64,000 nt of DNA from Actinomadura madurae (GTDB lineage Bacteria; Actinomycetota; Actinomycetes; Streptosporangiales; Streptosporangiaceae), in the NCBI RefSeq assembly GCF_900115095.1, contig NZ_FOVH01000003.1, positions 496,001 through 560,000 on the forward strand, given 5' to 3'. The notes below the pieces were generated by a model that was not told where the DNA came from, did not search any database, and worked only from the letters and a program-made list of their open reading frames with translations. Each line of letters starts with the position of its first letter. The stretch's first letter is position 1. Made by a program: the position numbers and the translations under genes. Positions 16,220 to 26,142 of this stretch are shown here, piece after piece.

Positions 16220-17011
16220 TCACCCGGCGGACGCCTTCCCGTGCCGGATCCGGTGGAGGATGACCCGCCCCAGGTAGGCGCCCAGTTCGATGGTGTAGCG
16301 GCGCCAGAGGCGGCGCGGTTCGCGGGCCAGCCGGTAGAGGAAGCCGACGCGCAGTCTCAGGACCCATCGCGGGTAGTACTCGCGGCGTTCGGCGAGGTGC
16401 TCGAAGTAGGCGCCGCACGTGATGATGACGGGCGCGGTGAGCCGGTCGCGGTACTCGGTGACGAACCGCTGCTGCAGCGGGGTGCCGAGGCCGACGTGCA
16501 GGATGTCCGGCGCGGCGTCGTTGATCTCGGCGACGAGGCGCTCGGCGGTCTGCTCGGGCAGCCGGCCGTGCTCGTCCGCCCAGTGGCCGTGCTGGGTGCC
16601 GGCGATGCTCAGGCCCGGGTACCAGGCGCGGACGTTCTCGGCGGCGGCCTCGGCGACGCCCGGCGCGTTGCCGAACAGGAAGACGCGCCAGCCCTGCTCG
16701 GCGGGCTGCCCGAACAGGTCGTCGGTGAGGTCGTCGTTCGCCATCCGGCCGGGGACGGGACGGCCGAAGATCTTCGCGGCCAGCACGACGCCCCAGCCGT
16801 CCGGGAGGTTGAGGTCGAAGCCGTTCATCAGGTCGCGCAGCCCGGGGTCCTTCTGCGCCTTGAGCACGTAGTCCGGGTTGGCGAACGTGACGGTCAGCTT
16901 CGTCCGCTCCTTGACGGCCGCGGCGACGAAGGACCGGAACTGCGCGACGTCGGCGCGGCTGACGCGCACGCCGAGGACGTCGACGGTGTCATGCGGCCAT
17001 CGTTGGTCCAC
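16220..17011 (-). CDS. WecG/TagA/CpsF-family glycosyltransferase
   Basis: 263 residues from GTG 17011, which has AGGAGG about 11 nt upstream; GTG 17035 is the alternative. Family motifs are visible: TFANPDYVLKAQ, LPDGWGVVLAAKIFG, FLFGNAPGVAEAAAE, VGLGTPLQQRFV and CGAYFEHLAERREYYPRW. These enzymes transfer a UDP- or dTDP-linked N-acetylhexosamine-type sugar to a polyprenyl-diphospho-sugar, early in polysaccharide or teichoic acid assembly. The amphipathic, Arg-rich C-terminus (RWVLRLRVGFLYRLAREPRRLW) is the usual membrane-docking tail. The gene overlaps the upstream TauE-like gene by 23 bp, so the two are co-transcribed. Confidence 0.87.
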   Translation of the reverse strand: MDQRWPHDTVDVLGVRVSRADVAQFRSFVAAAVKERTKLTVTFANPDYVLKAQKDPGLRDLMNGFDLNLPDGWGVVLAAKIFGRPVPGRMANDDLTDDLFGQPAEQGWRVFLFGNAPGVAEAAAENVRAWYPGLSIAGTQHGHWADEHGRLPEQTAERLVAEINDAAPDILHVGLGTPLQQRFVTEYRDRLTAPVIITCGAYFEHLAERREYYPRWVLRLRVGFLYRLAREPRRLWRRYTIELGAYLGRVILHRIRHGKASAG

Positions 17012-17975
17012 GTTCGCTCTGTCCTCCTGGAGCACCGGCGGCGCCGGGGGATACGGCCGGAGAGGGCAGCGTATCCCGCTTGCGGGCGGTTCGGCGGAGG
17101 TAGAGCGAGGCGGCCGCGGTGGCGGCGGTGAGGACGACCAGGGTCCAGGCGAGCGGGACGGCGCCGAGGCCGAACATCTTCAGCGAGGACGCGAGCAGGA
17201 CCAGGACGAGGACGCGGCGGATGAGGCCGCTCGGCGCGCGAGAGGAGATCCGGGAGCCGAGGTAGACGCCGGGGACGGAGCCGGCGAGCAGGGCGGTGGT
17301 GACCTCCATCCGGAAGTCGCCGAACAGCAGGTGGCCGAGGGCGGCGGCGAACACCAGGGGGACGGCCTGGAGCAGGTCGGTGCCGACGAGCTGATTGGCC
17401 TTGAGCGTCGGGTAGAGGGCGAGCAGCGCGACGATGATGAGGGAGCCGGAGCCGACCGAGGTGATGCCGACGACGAGGCCGCCGACGGCGCCGACCAGCA
17501 CGGTGGGGACGGGGCGGACGCCGACCCGCGGCGCCGCGTCCCCGTCGGGCTCGCCCGCGCGGTTCCGGTGGGCAGGGCGGTTCCGGTGGGAGAGGTAGCC
17601 GCGCAGGACGAGGCCTCCCGCGGCGATCATCAGGGCCGCGCCCATCGCGGTGCTGATGACGGTCTCGATGGAGTCGCCGTGGCCGAGGGCCCGCGCGACC
17701 AGCACGCCGGAGAACGCGGCGGGCACCGAGCCCGCGCACAGCCAGGCGACCAGCCGCATGTCGATGGTGCCCTGCCGGTAGTGGACGGCGCTGCCGACGG
17801 GTTTCATCACGGCGGCGGCGACCAGGTCGCTGGACACGGCGGCGAGCGGGCTGACCCCGAAGAACGTCACGAGCATCGGCGTCATCAGGGCGCCGCCGCC
17901 CATGCCGGTCAGCCCGACGATGATGGCGACGAGGAAGGACCCCAGCGCCATCGTCCAATCGAAGTCCATTGGCAT
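16989..17975 (-). CDS. TauE/SafE-family sulfite/organosulfonate exporter
   Basis: 328 residues with eight or so membrane segments. Repeated Gly-rich motifs at the start of each half (LTGMGGGALMTP near 20, and ITSVGSGSLIIVALL near 175) mark the internally duplicated TauE/SafE fold. The charged middle loop (HRNRPAHRNRAGEPDGD) joins the halves. The family exports sulfite, sulfonates or similar anions. Next to a PAPS synthetase-like gene and in a locus with a sulfotransferase, sulfite or sulfate handling is the natural guess. ATG 17975 lies 12 nt after a good promoter -10. The end overlaps the WecG-family gene. Confidence 0.82.
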   Translation of the reverse strand: MPMDFDWTMALGSFLVAIIVGLTGMGGGALMTPMLVTFFGVSPLAAVSSDLVAAAVMKPVGSAVHYRQGTIDMRLVAWLCAGSVPAAFSGVLVARALGHGDSIETVISTAMGAALMIAAGGLVLRGYLSHRNRPAHRNRAGEPDGDAAPRVGVRPVPTVLVGAVGGLVVGITSVGSGSLIIVALLALYPTLKANQLVGTDLLQAVPLVFAAALGHLLFGDFRMEVTTALLAGSVPGVYLGSRISSRAPSGLIRRVLVLVLLASSLKMFGLGAVPLAWTLVVLTAATAAASLYLRRTARKRDTLPSPAVSPGAAGAPGGQSERGPTMAA

Positions 17976-17986
17976 GACCTACCTGA

Positions 17987-18015
17987 CATATAGGAAAACT
18001 CCCGTACCACGGTAA
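17987..18015 (-). promoter_or_regulatory. Promoter of the TauE-like gene
   Basis: On the minus strand TTACCG (18010-18015) and TATATG (17987-17992) are 17 bp apart, ending 11 bp before the start codon, so the leader is very short. The dyad TACC-GT-GGTA overlaps the -35 box and could be an operator. Confidence 0.5.
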
Positions 18016-18072
18016 GGGACGCGCCCCCCGGGCTGATAACCCGGGTAGGGAGGGGCAAACGAGGCGGAAGGG

Positions 18073-19593
18073 TTATTCGGGACGCACCCAGCCGCCGTCC
18101 ACCAGCAGGCCGAGCACCTCGGCGACCGCCTCGCCGGGCGTCATCGCCGAGGTGTCGAGGGTCAGGTCGGCGTCGTCCGGCACCTCGTAGGGGTCGGAGA
18201 TGCCGGTGAACTCGGGGATCTGCCCGGCGCGCGCCTTGGCGTACAGGCCCTTGCGGTCGCGGCGCTCGCACTCCTCCAGCGGCGTCGCGACGTGCACGAG
18301 GATGAAGTCGCCCACCGCGGACACCATCCGCCGCACCTCGGCGCGGGTGGCCGCGTAGGGGGCGATCGGCGCGCAGATGGCGGTGCCGCCGTGCCGGGTG
18401 ATCTCGGCCGCGACGAACCCGATCCGCCGGATGTTGAGGTCGCGGTCGGCGCGGGAGAACGTCAGCCCGGCCGACAGCATGCGCCGGACGACGTCGCCGT
18501 CCAGCAGCGTGACCGTCCGGCCGCCCCGCTCGATCAGGGCGTCGGCCAGGCCGCGCGCCACCGTGGACTTCCCGGAGCCGGACAGGCCGGTGAAGAACAC
18601 CGTGATGCCGCGCGCGTGCTTCGGGGGCCGCGCCAGGGCCAGCTCGGCGGCGACCGCGGGAGGGGTGAACCAGTCGGGGACGGGCTCGCCGGCGTCCAGC
18701 AGCTCGTTCAGCCGCTCCGGGGTCAGCTCGGCCTGGACGTGGTCGGGTTCGATGCGCACGACCGGCCGCCAGACCTCGACGTCGGCGTCGTAGGCCCACG
18801 GCTCGGGGACGACGAGCGGAATCGCGGTGCCGTCCATCTCCCGCTCGGCGAGCAGGTGGGTGGCGCCGTACGCGGCGGCGACGTGGGCGCGGAGCAGGAC
18901 GTCGCGCTCGGGGTCGCCGCGCGACGGCAGCGGCACGGGGACGATCTGGGCGCCGTCCGGCAGCTCCTTGCGGACGGCCAGCAGCGCCCGGACGAGCGAC
19001 TCGTCGTGCACGCCGCTGAGCAGCGGCATGACGAGGACCTTGGCGCTCAGCCGCTCGGCGACCTGCCGGAGCTGGCCGAGCTGCTTGCGGTGCAAAGGCT
19101 CTCGGGTGGCCACCGCGAGCACGTTGACGGGGGGTGTGGGGGGTCGTCCCCCCTCGGGAGACGCCGCGAGCACGTTGCCTTCGAAGGTGTCGAGTTCGTC
19201 GGGGCGGCGGCGCAGGGAGTGGAACGGTCCGTGTGCGGGGGCGCGGAGGGCCGCAAGCGGCCCCGCGAGCCGCCACGCCTGGGCGGTCGGGTCCTGCCAC
19301 GTCTCGGTGACCTGGAGGACGGCGAGCGGCACGCCCTCGGGATCCTGCAGGACGACCCGCTCGTGCTCGGTGAGCTCCTTCGGGACGGTCAGCGTGACCG
19401 GGACCGGCCACGGGGTGCCGTCGGAGAGCCGCCCCCCGGCGACGACCATGGCGGTGTCGAACGAGCCGAGGAACCCGGTCAGCGGGCGGTACACCCCGGC
19501 CAGGATCAGCTCCAGGTCGGCGAGCTCCACCGCGTCCGGGGTCCAGGCGGGCAGGTCGCGCAGTGTGTCGGGAAGGCCGGCGTCGGCGGTCAC
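18073..19593 (-). CDS. PAPS synthetase-like: sulfurylase-like domain fused to APS kinase
   Basis: 506 residues from GTG 19593 (GGAG 6-7 nt upstream); the frame is open 31 codons further. The N-terminal 320 residues resemble ATP sulfurylase but key motifs are altered: QTRNPxH appears as ATREPLH, and RDHAG as REMDG. The C-terminal APS kinase is intact: P-loop GLSGSGKS with Lys342, then DGDVVRRMLSAGLTFSRADRDLNIRRIGF and APYAATR. It would phosphorylate APS to PAPS for the sulfotransferase at 5857-6630. Residues about 140-161 (NVLAASPEGGRPPTPPVNVLAV) contain a 17-residue insertion made by a palindromic repeat. The APS kinase call is firm; sulfurylase activity is doubtful. Confidence 0.82.
   Translation of the reverse strand: MTADAGLPDTLRDLPAWTPDAVELADLELILAGVYRPLTGFLGSFDTAMVVAGGRLSDGTPWPVPVTLTVPKELTEHERVVLQDPEGVPLAVLQVTETWQDPTAQAWRLAGPLAALRAPAHGPFHSLRRRPDELDTFEGNVLAASPEGGRPPTPPVNVLAVATREPLHRKQLGQLRQVAERLSAKVLVMPLLSGVHDESLVRALLAVRKELPDGAQIVPVPLPSRGDPERDVLLRAHVAAAYGATHLLAEREMDGTAIPLVVPEPWAYDADVEVWRPVVRIEPDHVQAELTPERLNELLDAGEPVPDWFTPPAVAAELALARPPKHARGITVFFTGLSGSGKSTVARGLADALIERGGRTVTLLDGDVVRRMLSAGLTFSRADRDLNIRRIGFVAAEITRHGGTAICAPIAPYAATRAEVRRMVSAVGDFILVHVATPLEECERRDRKGLYAKARAGQIPEFTGISDPYEVPDDADLTLDTSAMTPGEAVAEVLGLLVDGGWVRPE
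19113..19177. repeat. In-frame palindromic mini-element with 14-bp direct repeats
   Basis: CCGCGAGCACGTTG occurs at 19113-19126 and again at 19164-19177, 51 bp apart (17 codons). Between them lies GGGGGGTCGTCCCCCC. The gene stays in frame. The same element recurs at 57031-57093. Confidence 0.75.
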
Positions 19594-19701
19594 CGCGATC
19601 TCCGATCCCGCCCGGCGGCGCGGCCGGGCTCGTCCGTGGCTGGCAGGGGCTGACGCAGGAAAAATACTGCCCCGGCCTGGGCGCACGCACGCGCGCCCGG
19701 G

Positions 19702-20565
19702 TCAGATGACCCGCGCGAAACGGTTCTCGGGTTTGCGGATGACGAGCGTCACCTCGCTGTGGTCTGCGGTGAGACGCCCCCGGGTGGTCGCCGACACCAG
19801 CCGGCACAGCAGCTCGGCGAGGCCGGTTCCGGCCCCGAGCGCGTCGATGGCCTGCCGGGAGGTGTACTCCTCGGAGACCACCAGCCCGCGCATGACGCAG
19901 TACCAGCGCATGCCGGCCCGGGACGCGACCCGGTCGTAGGTCGCCGGCGGCGGGCTCGTCCGCACCACCGGCACCGGACGCGCCGCGGGCGCCGCGCCCT
20001 CCGCGGCGGCGGGCCCGCCCGTCCGGCCCGCCGGGTCCGGCTGCGGGACGCGGGCGTGGGCGCCGCGCTGGCCCTTCCCCTGGCCCCTGCCCCGCGCGGG
20101 ACGCGGGCGGCGCCGGCGGCCGGACGTGTGCAGCCACCGCGGGAGCGTGCGGTCCAGGAAGCCGAACGCCGTGTTGCGGTCGCGCAGGTGGACCAGCAGC
20201 AGCCCGCCCGGCTTCAGCGCGGCGACGAACCGGTCGAGCACCAGCTCCGCGTGCGGGACGCGCTCGATCAGGTAGGAGGCGTGCACGATGTCGTAGGCGC
20301 GCGGCGGGAGCGGGACGGTCCGCAGGTCGCCGAGGTGCCAGGTGTCGAGGTCGGGCCGCTCGCAGGTGTAGGCGCGCAGCTCGGGGGTGTCCATGTCGAC
20401 GCCCGTGACCAGGCGTTCGCGCTCGCCGAGGTCGAGTCCCGTGCCCCAGCCGCAGCCCGCTTCGAGGATGTGGATCCGCTGCAGGGGCTTCTCTAGGGCG
20501 TACTGGCGGGCGCGTTCTGAGAAGAGATCGCCGTCGTTCACCGGAGGCGTACGCAGATCGGTCAC
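19702..20565 (-). CDS. Class I SAM-dependent methyltransferase
   Basis: 287 residues from GTG 20565. The SAM-binding motif I is LEAGCGWGTG (residues 34-43), followed by VTGVDMD (motif II) and YDIVHASYLIERVPHAELVLDRFVAALKPGGLLLVHL (motifs III-V). It thus belongs to the UbiE/Methyltransf_11 group. An Arg/Gly/Pro-rich linker (about 150-190) separates it from a C-terminal part ending VTLVIRKPENRFARVI. The substrate is unknown. No Shine-Dalgarno precedes the GTG, but TACGCT lies 8 nt upstream, so the mRNA may be leaderless. It is divergent from mfd and stands alone before the PAPS synthetase-like gene. Confidence 0.75.
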   Translation of the reverse strand: MTDLRTPPVNDGDLFSERARQYALEKPLQRIHILEAGCGWGTGLDLGERERLVTGVDMDTPELRAYTCERPDLDTWHLGDLRTVPLPPRAYDIVHASYLIERVPHAELVLDRFVAALKPGGLLLVHLRDRNTAFGFLDRTLPRWLHTSGRRRRPRPARGRGQGKGQRGAHARVPQPDPAGRTGGPAAAEGAAPAARPVPVVRTSPPPATYDRVASRAGMRWYCVMRGLVVSEEYTSRQAIDALGAGTGLAELLCRLVSATTRGRLTADHSEVTLVIRKPENRFARVI

Positions 20566-20573
20566 AGTATCGC

Positions 20574-20579
20574 AGCGTA
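20574..20579 (-). promoter_or_regulatory. -10-like box for a leaderless methyltransferase mRNA
   Basis: Minus-strand TACGCT ends 8 nt before GTG 20565, with no ribosome-binding site between. A clear -35 is not visible. Confidence 0.35.
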
Positions 20580-20645
20580 ATCGTCCGACTGCGCTCCGTC
20601 CGCTATTTGCCTTTTCTTGGTGACCGCCGTGTCGCCGCTCCGGGC

Positions 20646-20661
20646 GCGTACCCTGGTACGC
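20646..20661. promoter_or_regulatory. Palindrome GCGTACC-CT-GGTACGC upstream of mfd
   Basis: Perfect 7-bp arms with a 2-bp centre, in the divergent gap between the methyltransferase gene and mfd, followed at once by another GGTACC. It is a candidate operator for either gene; no regulator is known. Confidence 0.4.
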
Positions 20662-20725
20662 GGTACCGGGGTCCGCTGGGATCCCGGGTTTTCGGGCTGC
20701 CCTGCCTCGGGGTGATGGGCGAATC

Positions 20726-24289
<3,564 letters not shown>

Positions 24290-24296
24290 TCTCTCT

Positions 24297-24322
24297 GAGG
24301 GACGACCCCCGGACCCCGGTAG
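24297..24322 (-). repeat. Degenerate copy of the G/C palindromic mini-element
   Basis: Read on the minus strand, this reads CCGGGGTCCGGGGGTCGTCC, matching the elements at 19128-19155 and 57047-57075 but with a shortened right arm. It starts 8 bp after the mfd stop codon. Confidence 0.5.
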
Positions 24323-24324
24323 GC

Positions 24325-24378
24325 ACTGATTCGGTGCCCTCCGCTCCGCCGGCGCTCCGCTCCGATCACCGAATCAGT
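24325..24378. terminator. Large-loop hairpin after mfd
   Basis: ACTGATTCGGTG (24325-24336) and CACCGAATCAGT (24367-24378) are perfect 12-bp arms. The 30-nt loop is built of CTCCGC/GCTCCG direct repeats. No T-tract follows. It sits 45 bp before the lipoprotein start, so it may be a terminator or a control element for that gene. Confidence 0.45.
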
Positions 24379-24423
24379 AGTCTGGCGCGATCCCAGACAG
24401 CTCGACGACGAGACGAGGAATCC

Positions 24424-25080
24424 GTGCCTGGTAAGTCCGTGAAGGCGGCGGTGGCGGCCGTGGTGGCGGCCGCCGCGCTCGCCGGCTGCGGCGGCTCCCC
24501 GAAGGTCGGCACCGCCGCACTCGTCGGTGACGACCGCATCACCGTGACCACCCTCAGCCAGACCGTCCGCGACTGGCGGACGCAGTTCCGGGCGGACCCG
24601 GCGGCCAACGAGCTGCGCGCGAACCCCGCCAACCCGGCGCCGCAGCTCGCCGGCGACTCCGAGTCCGACCTGCAGGGCGCGCTCACCCTGCTGATCAACT
24701 TCCGGGTCGCGCGCGAGGTCGCGGAGCAGGCCGGGGTCGAGGTCACCGGGGGCCAGGTCGACGGCGCCGTCCAGGCCCTGGACCGCCAGGGCGGGGCCGG
24801 GGCGATCACGCTGGCGAGCGGGCTGCCCCGCGCGCACACCCGCGACCTGGCGCGGCTCGTCGCGACGCAGCTGGCCGTCATGCAGCGGTTCGGCGCCGAC
24901 ATGGACAACCGGCTCAGCCCGGCGACGCAGCAGGCGGGCCGGCAGTGGAACGAGCTGTTCCAGCGCACCGCCCGCGCCATGGACATCGAGGTCAACCCGC
25001 GCTACGGCAGCTACGACCCGGCGAAGTTCGAGGTCGCCCCGGTCGTCTACCGGCTGTCCAGCCCCGATTCGGGTATCTGA
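24424..25080 (+). CDS. SurA-N-domain lipoprotein (chaperone-like)
   Basis: 218 residues from GTG 24424 (AGGA about 6 nt upstream). A lipoprotein signal peptide ends in the lipobox LAGC (AAVVAAAALAGCGG). The mature part begins with VGTAALVGDDRITVTTLSQTV, the typical start of the SurA N-terminal chaperone domain, followed by helical segments (ARLVATQLAVMQRFG). No PPIase domain is present, so it is probably a folding helper or binding protein rather than an isomerase. It lies between mfd and mazG, 5 bp before the latter, a conserved actinobacterial arrangement. Confidence 0.8.
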   Translation: MPGKSVKAAVAAVVAAAALAGCGGSPKVGTAALVGDDRITVTTLSQTVRDWRTQFRADPAANELRANPANPAPQLAGDSESDLQGALTLLINFRVAREVAEQAGVEVTGGQVDGAVQALDRQGGAGAITLASGLPRAHTRDLARLVATQLAVMQRFGADMDNRLSPATQQAGRQWNELFQRTARAMDIEVNPRYGSYDPAKFEVAPVVYRLSSPDSGI

Positions 25081-25085
25081 GGCGC

Positions 25086-26072
25086 ATGGGCCTGACTCTG
25101 CTCGCGACCACGCACCGGGTCGCGCCCGGCCTGCTGACCTGGCGGGCGTGGGACGCGCTCCGCTCCGCGGACGCCGTCCGGCTCCGTGCCGGGCATCCGC
25201 TGCTGCCCTCGCTCCGCGACGCCGGGATCGCGCCGGAGGTGGTGGCGGAGCCCGACCCGGCGCGGCTGGTCGCCGACGCCCGGCGCGGGCACGTCCTGTG
25301 GGTGGCCGCGCCCGAGGGCGACGAGGCGCTGATGCGCGAGGTCGGGACCCTCGCGGTCGCCGACCCGCTGGACGTGGAGGTGCTGCACGGCTCCTACGAC
25401 CTGCCGGGCGCGCGGCTGCTCGACCTCGTGTCGGTGATGGACACGCTGCGCCGCGAGTGCCCGTGGGACCGCAAGCAGACGCACGTCACCCTCGTCCCGT
25501 ACCTGCTGGAGGAGGCGTACGAGGTCCTCGACACCATCGAGTCCGGCGACTTCGGCGCGCTCCGCGAGGAGCTGGGCGACGTGCTGATGCAGGTGGCGTT
25601 CCACTCGGTGGTGGCGGCCGAGCGCGACGACGACACGGCGTTCACCATCGACGACGTGGCGGGCGCGATCGTCGACAAGCTCGTCCGGCGGCATCCGCAC
25701 GTGTTCGGGGACGTGACCGTCTCCGGCGCCGACGAGGTCAACGCCAACTGGGAGCAGATCAAGGCGGCCGAGCGGGCGGAGAAGAGCGGCGCCGAGGCGT
25801 CCGCGCTCGACGGGGTGCCGCTGGGCCAGCCCGCGCTGTCGCTGGCCGCGCAGCTCCAGCGCCGCGCGGCGCGGATGGACGTCCCGCCCGACCTCGCGGA
25901 CGACCTCGCCGGCGGCCCGGCCGGCGACGGGAGCGCCCTCGGCGAGCGGCTCTTCGCGCTCGTCCGCGAGGCCGCCGCGAGCGGACTCGACCCAGAGGCG
26001 GAGTTGCGCGCCGTTTCCCGGGTATTTCGCGATCGTGTCCGAGCGTGGGAACGACGAGAGCAGCACGGCTGA
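25086..26072 (+). CDS. mazG: Nucleoside triphosphate pyrophosphohydrolase MazG
   Basis: 328 residues from ATG 25086, the start that clears the preceding stop. The MazG domain begins near 118 with LLDLVSVMDTLRRECPWDRKQTH; the metal-binding helix pair follows as EEAYEVLDTIESGD and LREELGDVLMQVAFHS, and the second part has RRHPHVFGDVTV and NWEQIKAAE. It hydrolyses (d)NTPs to monophosphates, cleaning the nucleotide pool. The first 115 residues (GLTLLATTHRVAPGLLTWRAWDALRSADAV and onward) look like a shortened tetrapyrrole-methylase domain as in YabN-type fusions, lacking the SAM-binding loops. Only 5 bp separate it from the lipoprotein gene. Confidence 0.93.
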   Translation: MGLTLLATTHRVAPGLLTWRAWDALRSADAVRLRAGHPLLPSLRDAGIAPEVVAEPDPARLVADARRGHVLWVAAPEGDEALMREVGTLAVADPLDVEVLHGSYDLPGARLLDLVSVMDTLRRECPWDRKQTHVTLVPYLLEEAYEVLDTIESGDFGALREELGDVLMQVAFHSVVAAERDDDTAFTIDDVAGAIVDKLVRRHPHVFGDVTVSGADEVNANWEQIKAAERAEKSGAEASALDGVPLGQPALSLAAQLQRRAARMDVPPDLADDLAGGPAGDGSALGERLFALVREAAASGLDPEAELRAVSRVFRDRVRAWERREQHG

Positions 26073-26130
26073 TTCGGGCGATATCGAGCAGAACATCGGT
26101 GATGGGGTGGTCCGGCCGGGGAGGCGCGTT

Positions 26131-26136
26131 TACGCT
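26131..26136 (+). promoter_or_regulatory. -10-like box TACGCT just before the PBP start
   Basis: TACGCT ends 6 nt before GTG 26143, inside the 70-bp gap after mazG. This spacing fits transcription starting at or next to the start codon. No clear -35 is seen. Confidence 0.4.
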
Positions 26137-26142
26137 AAGCCC

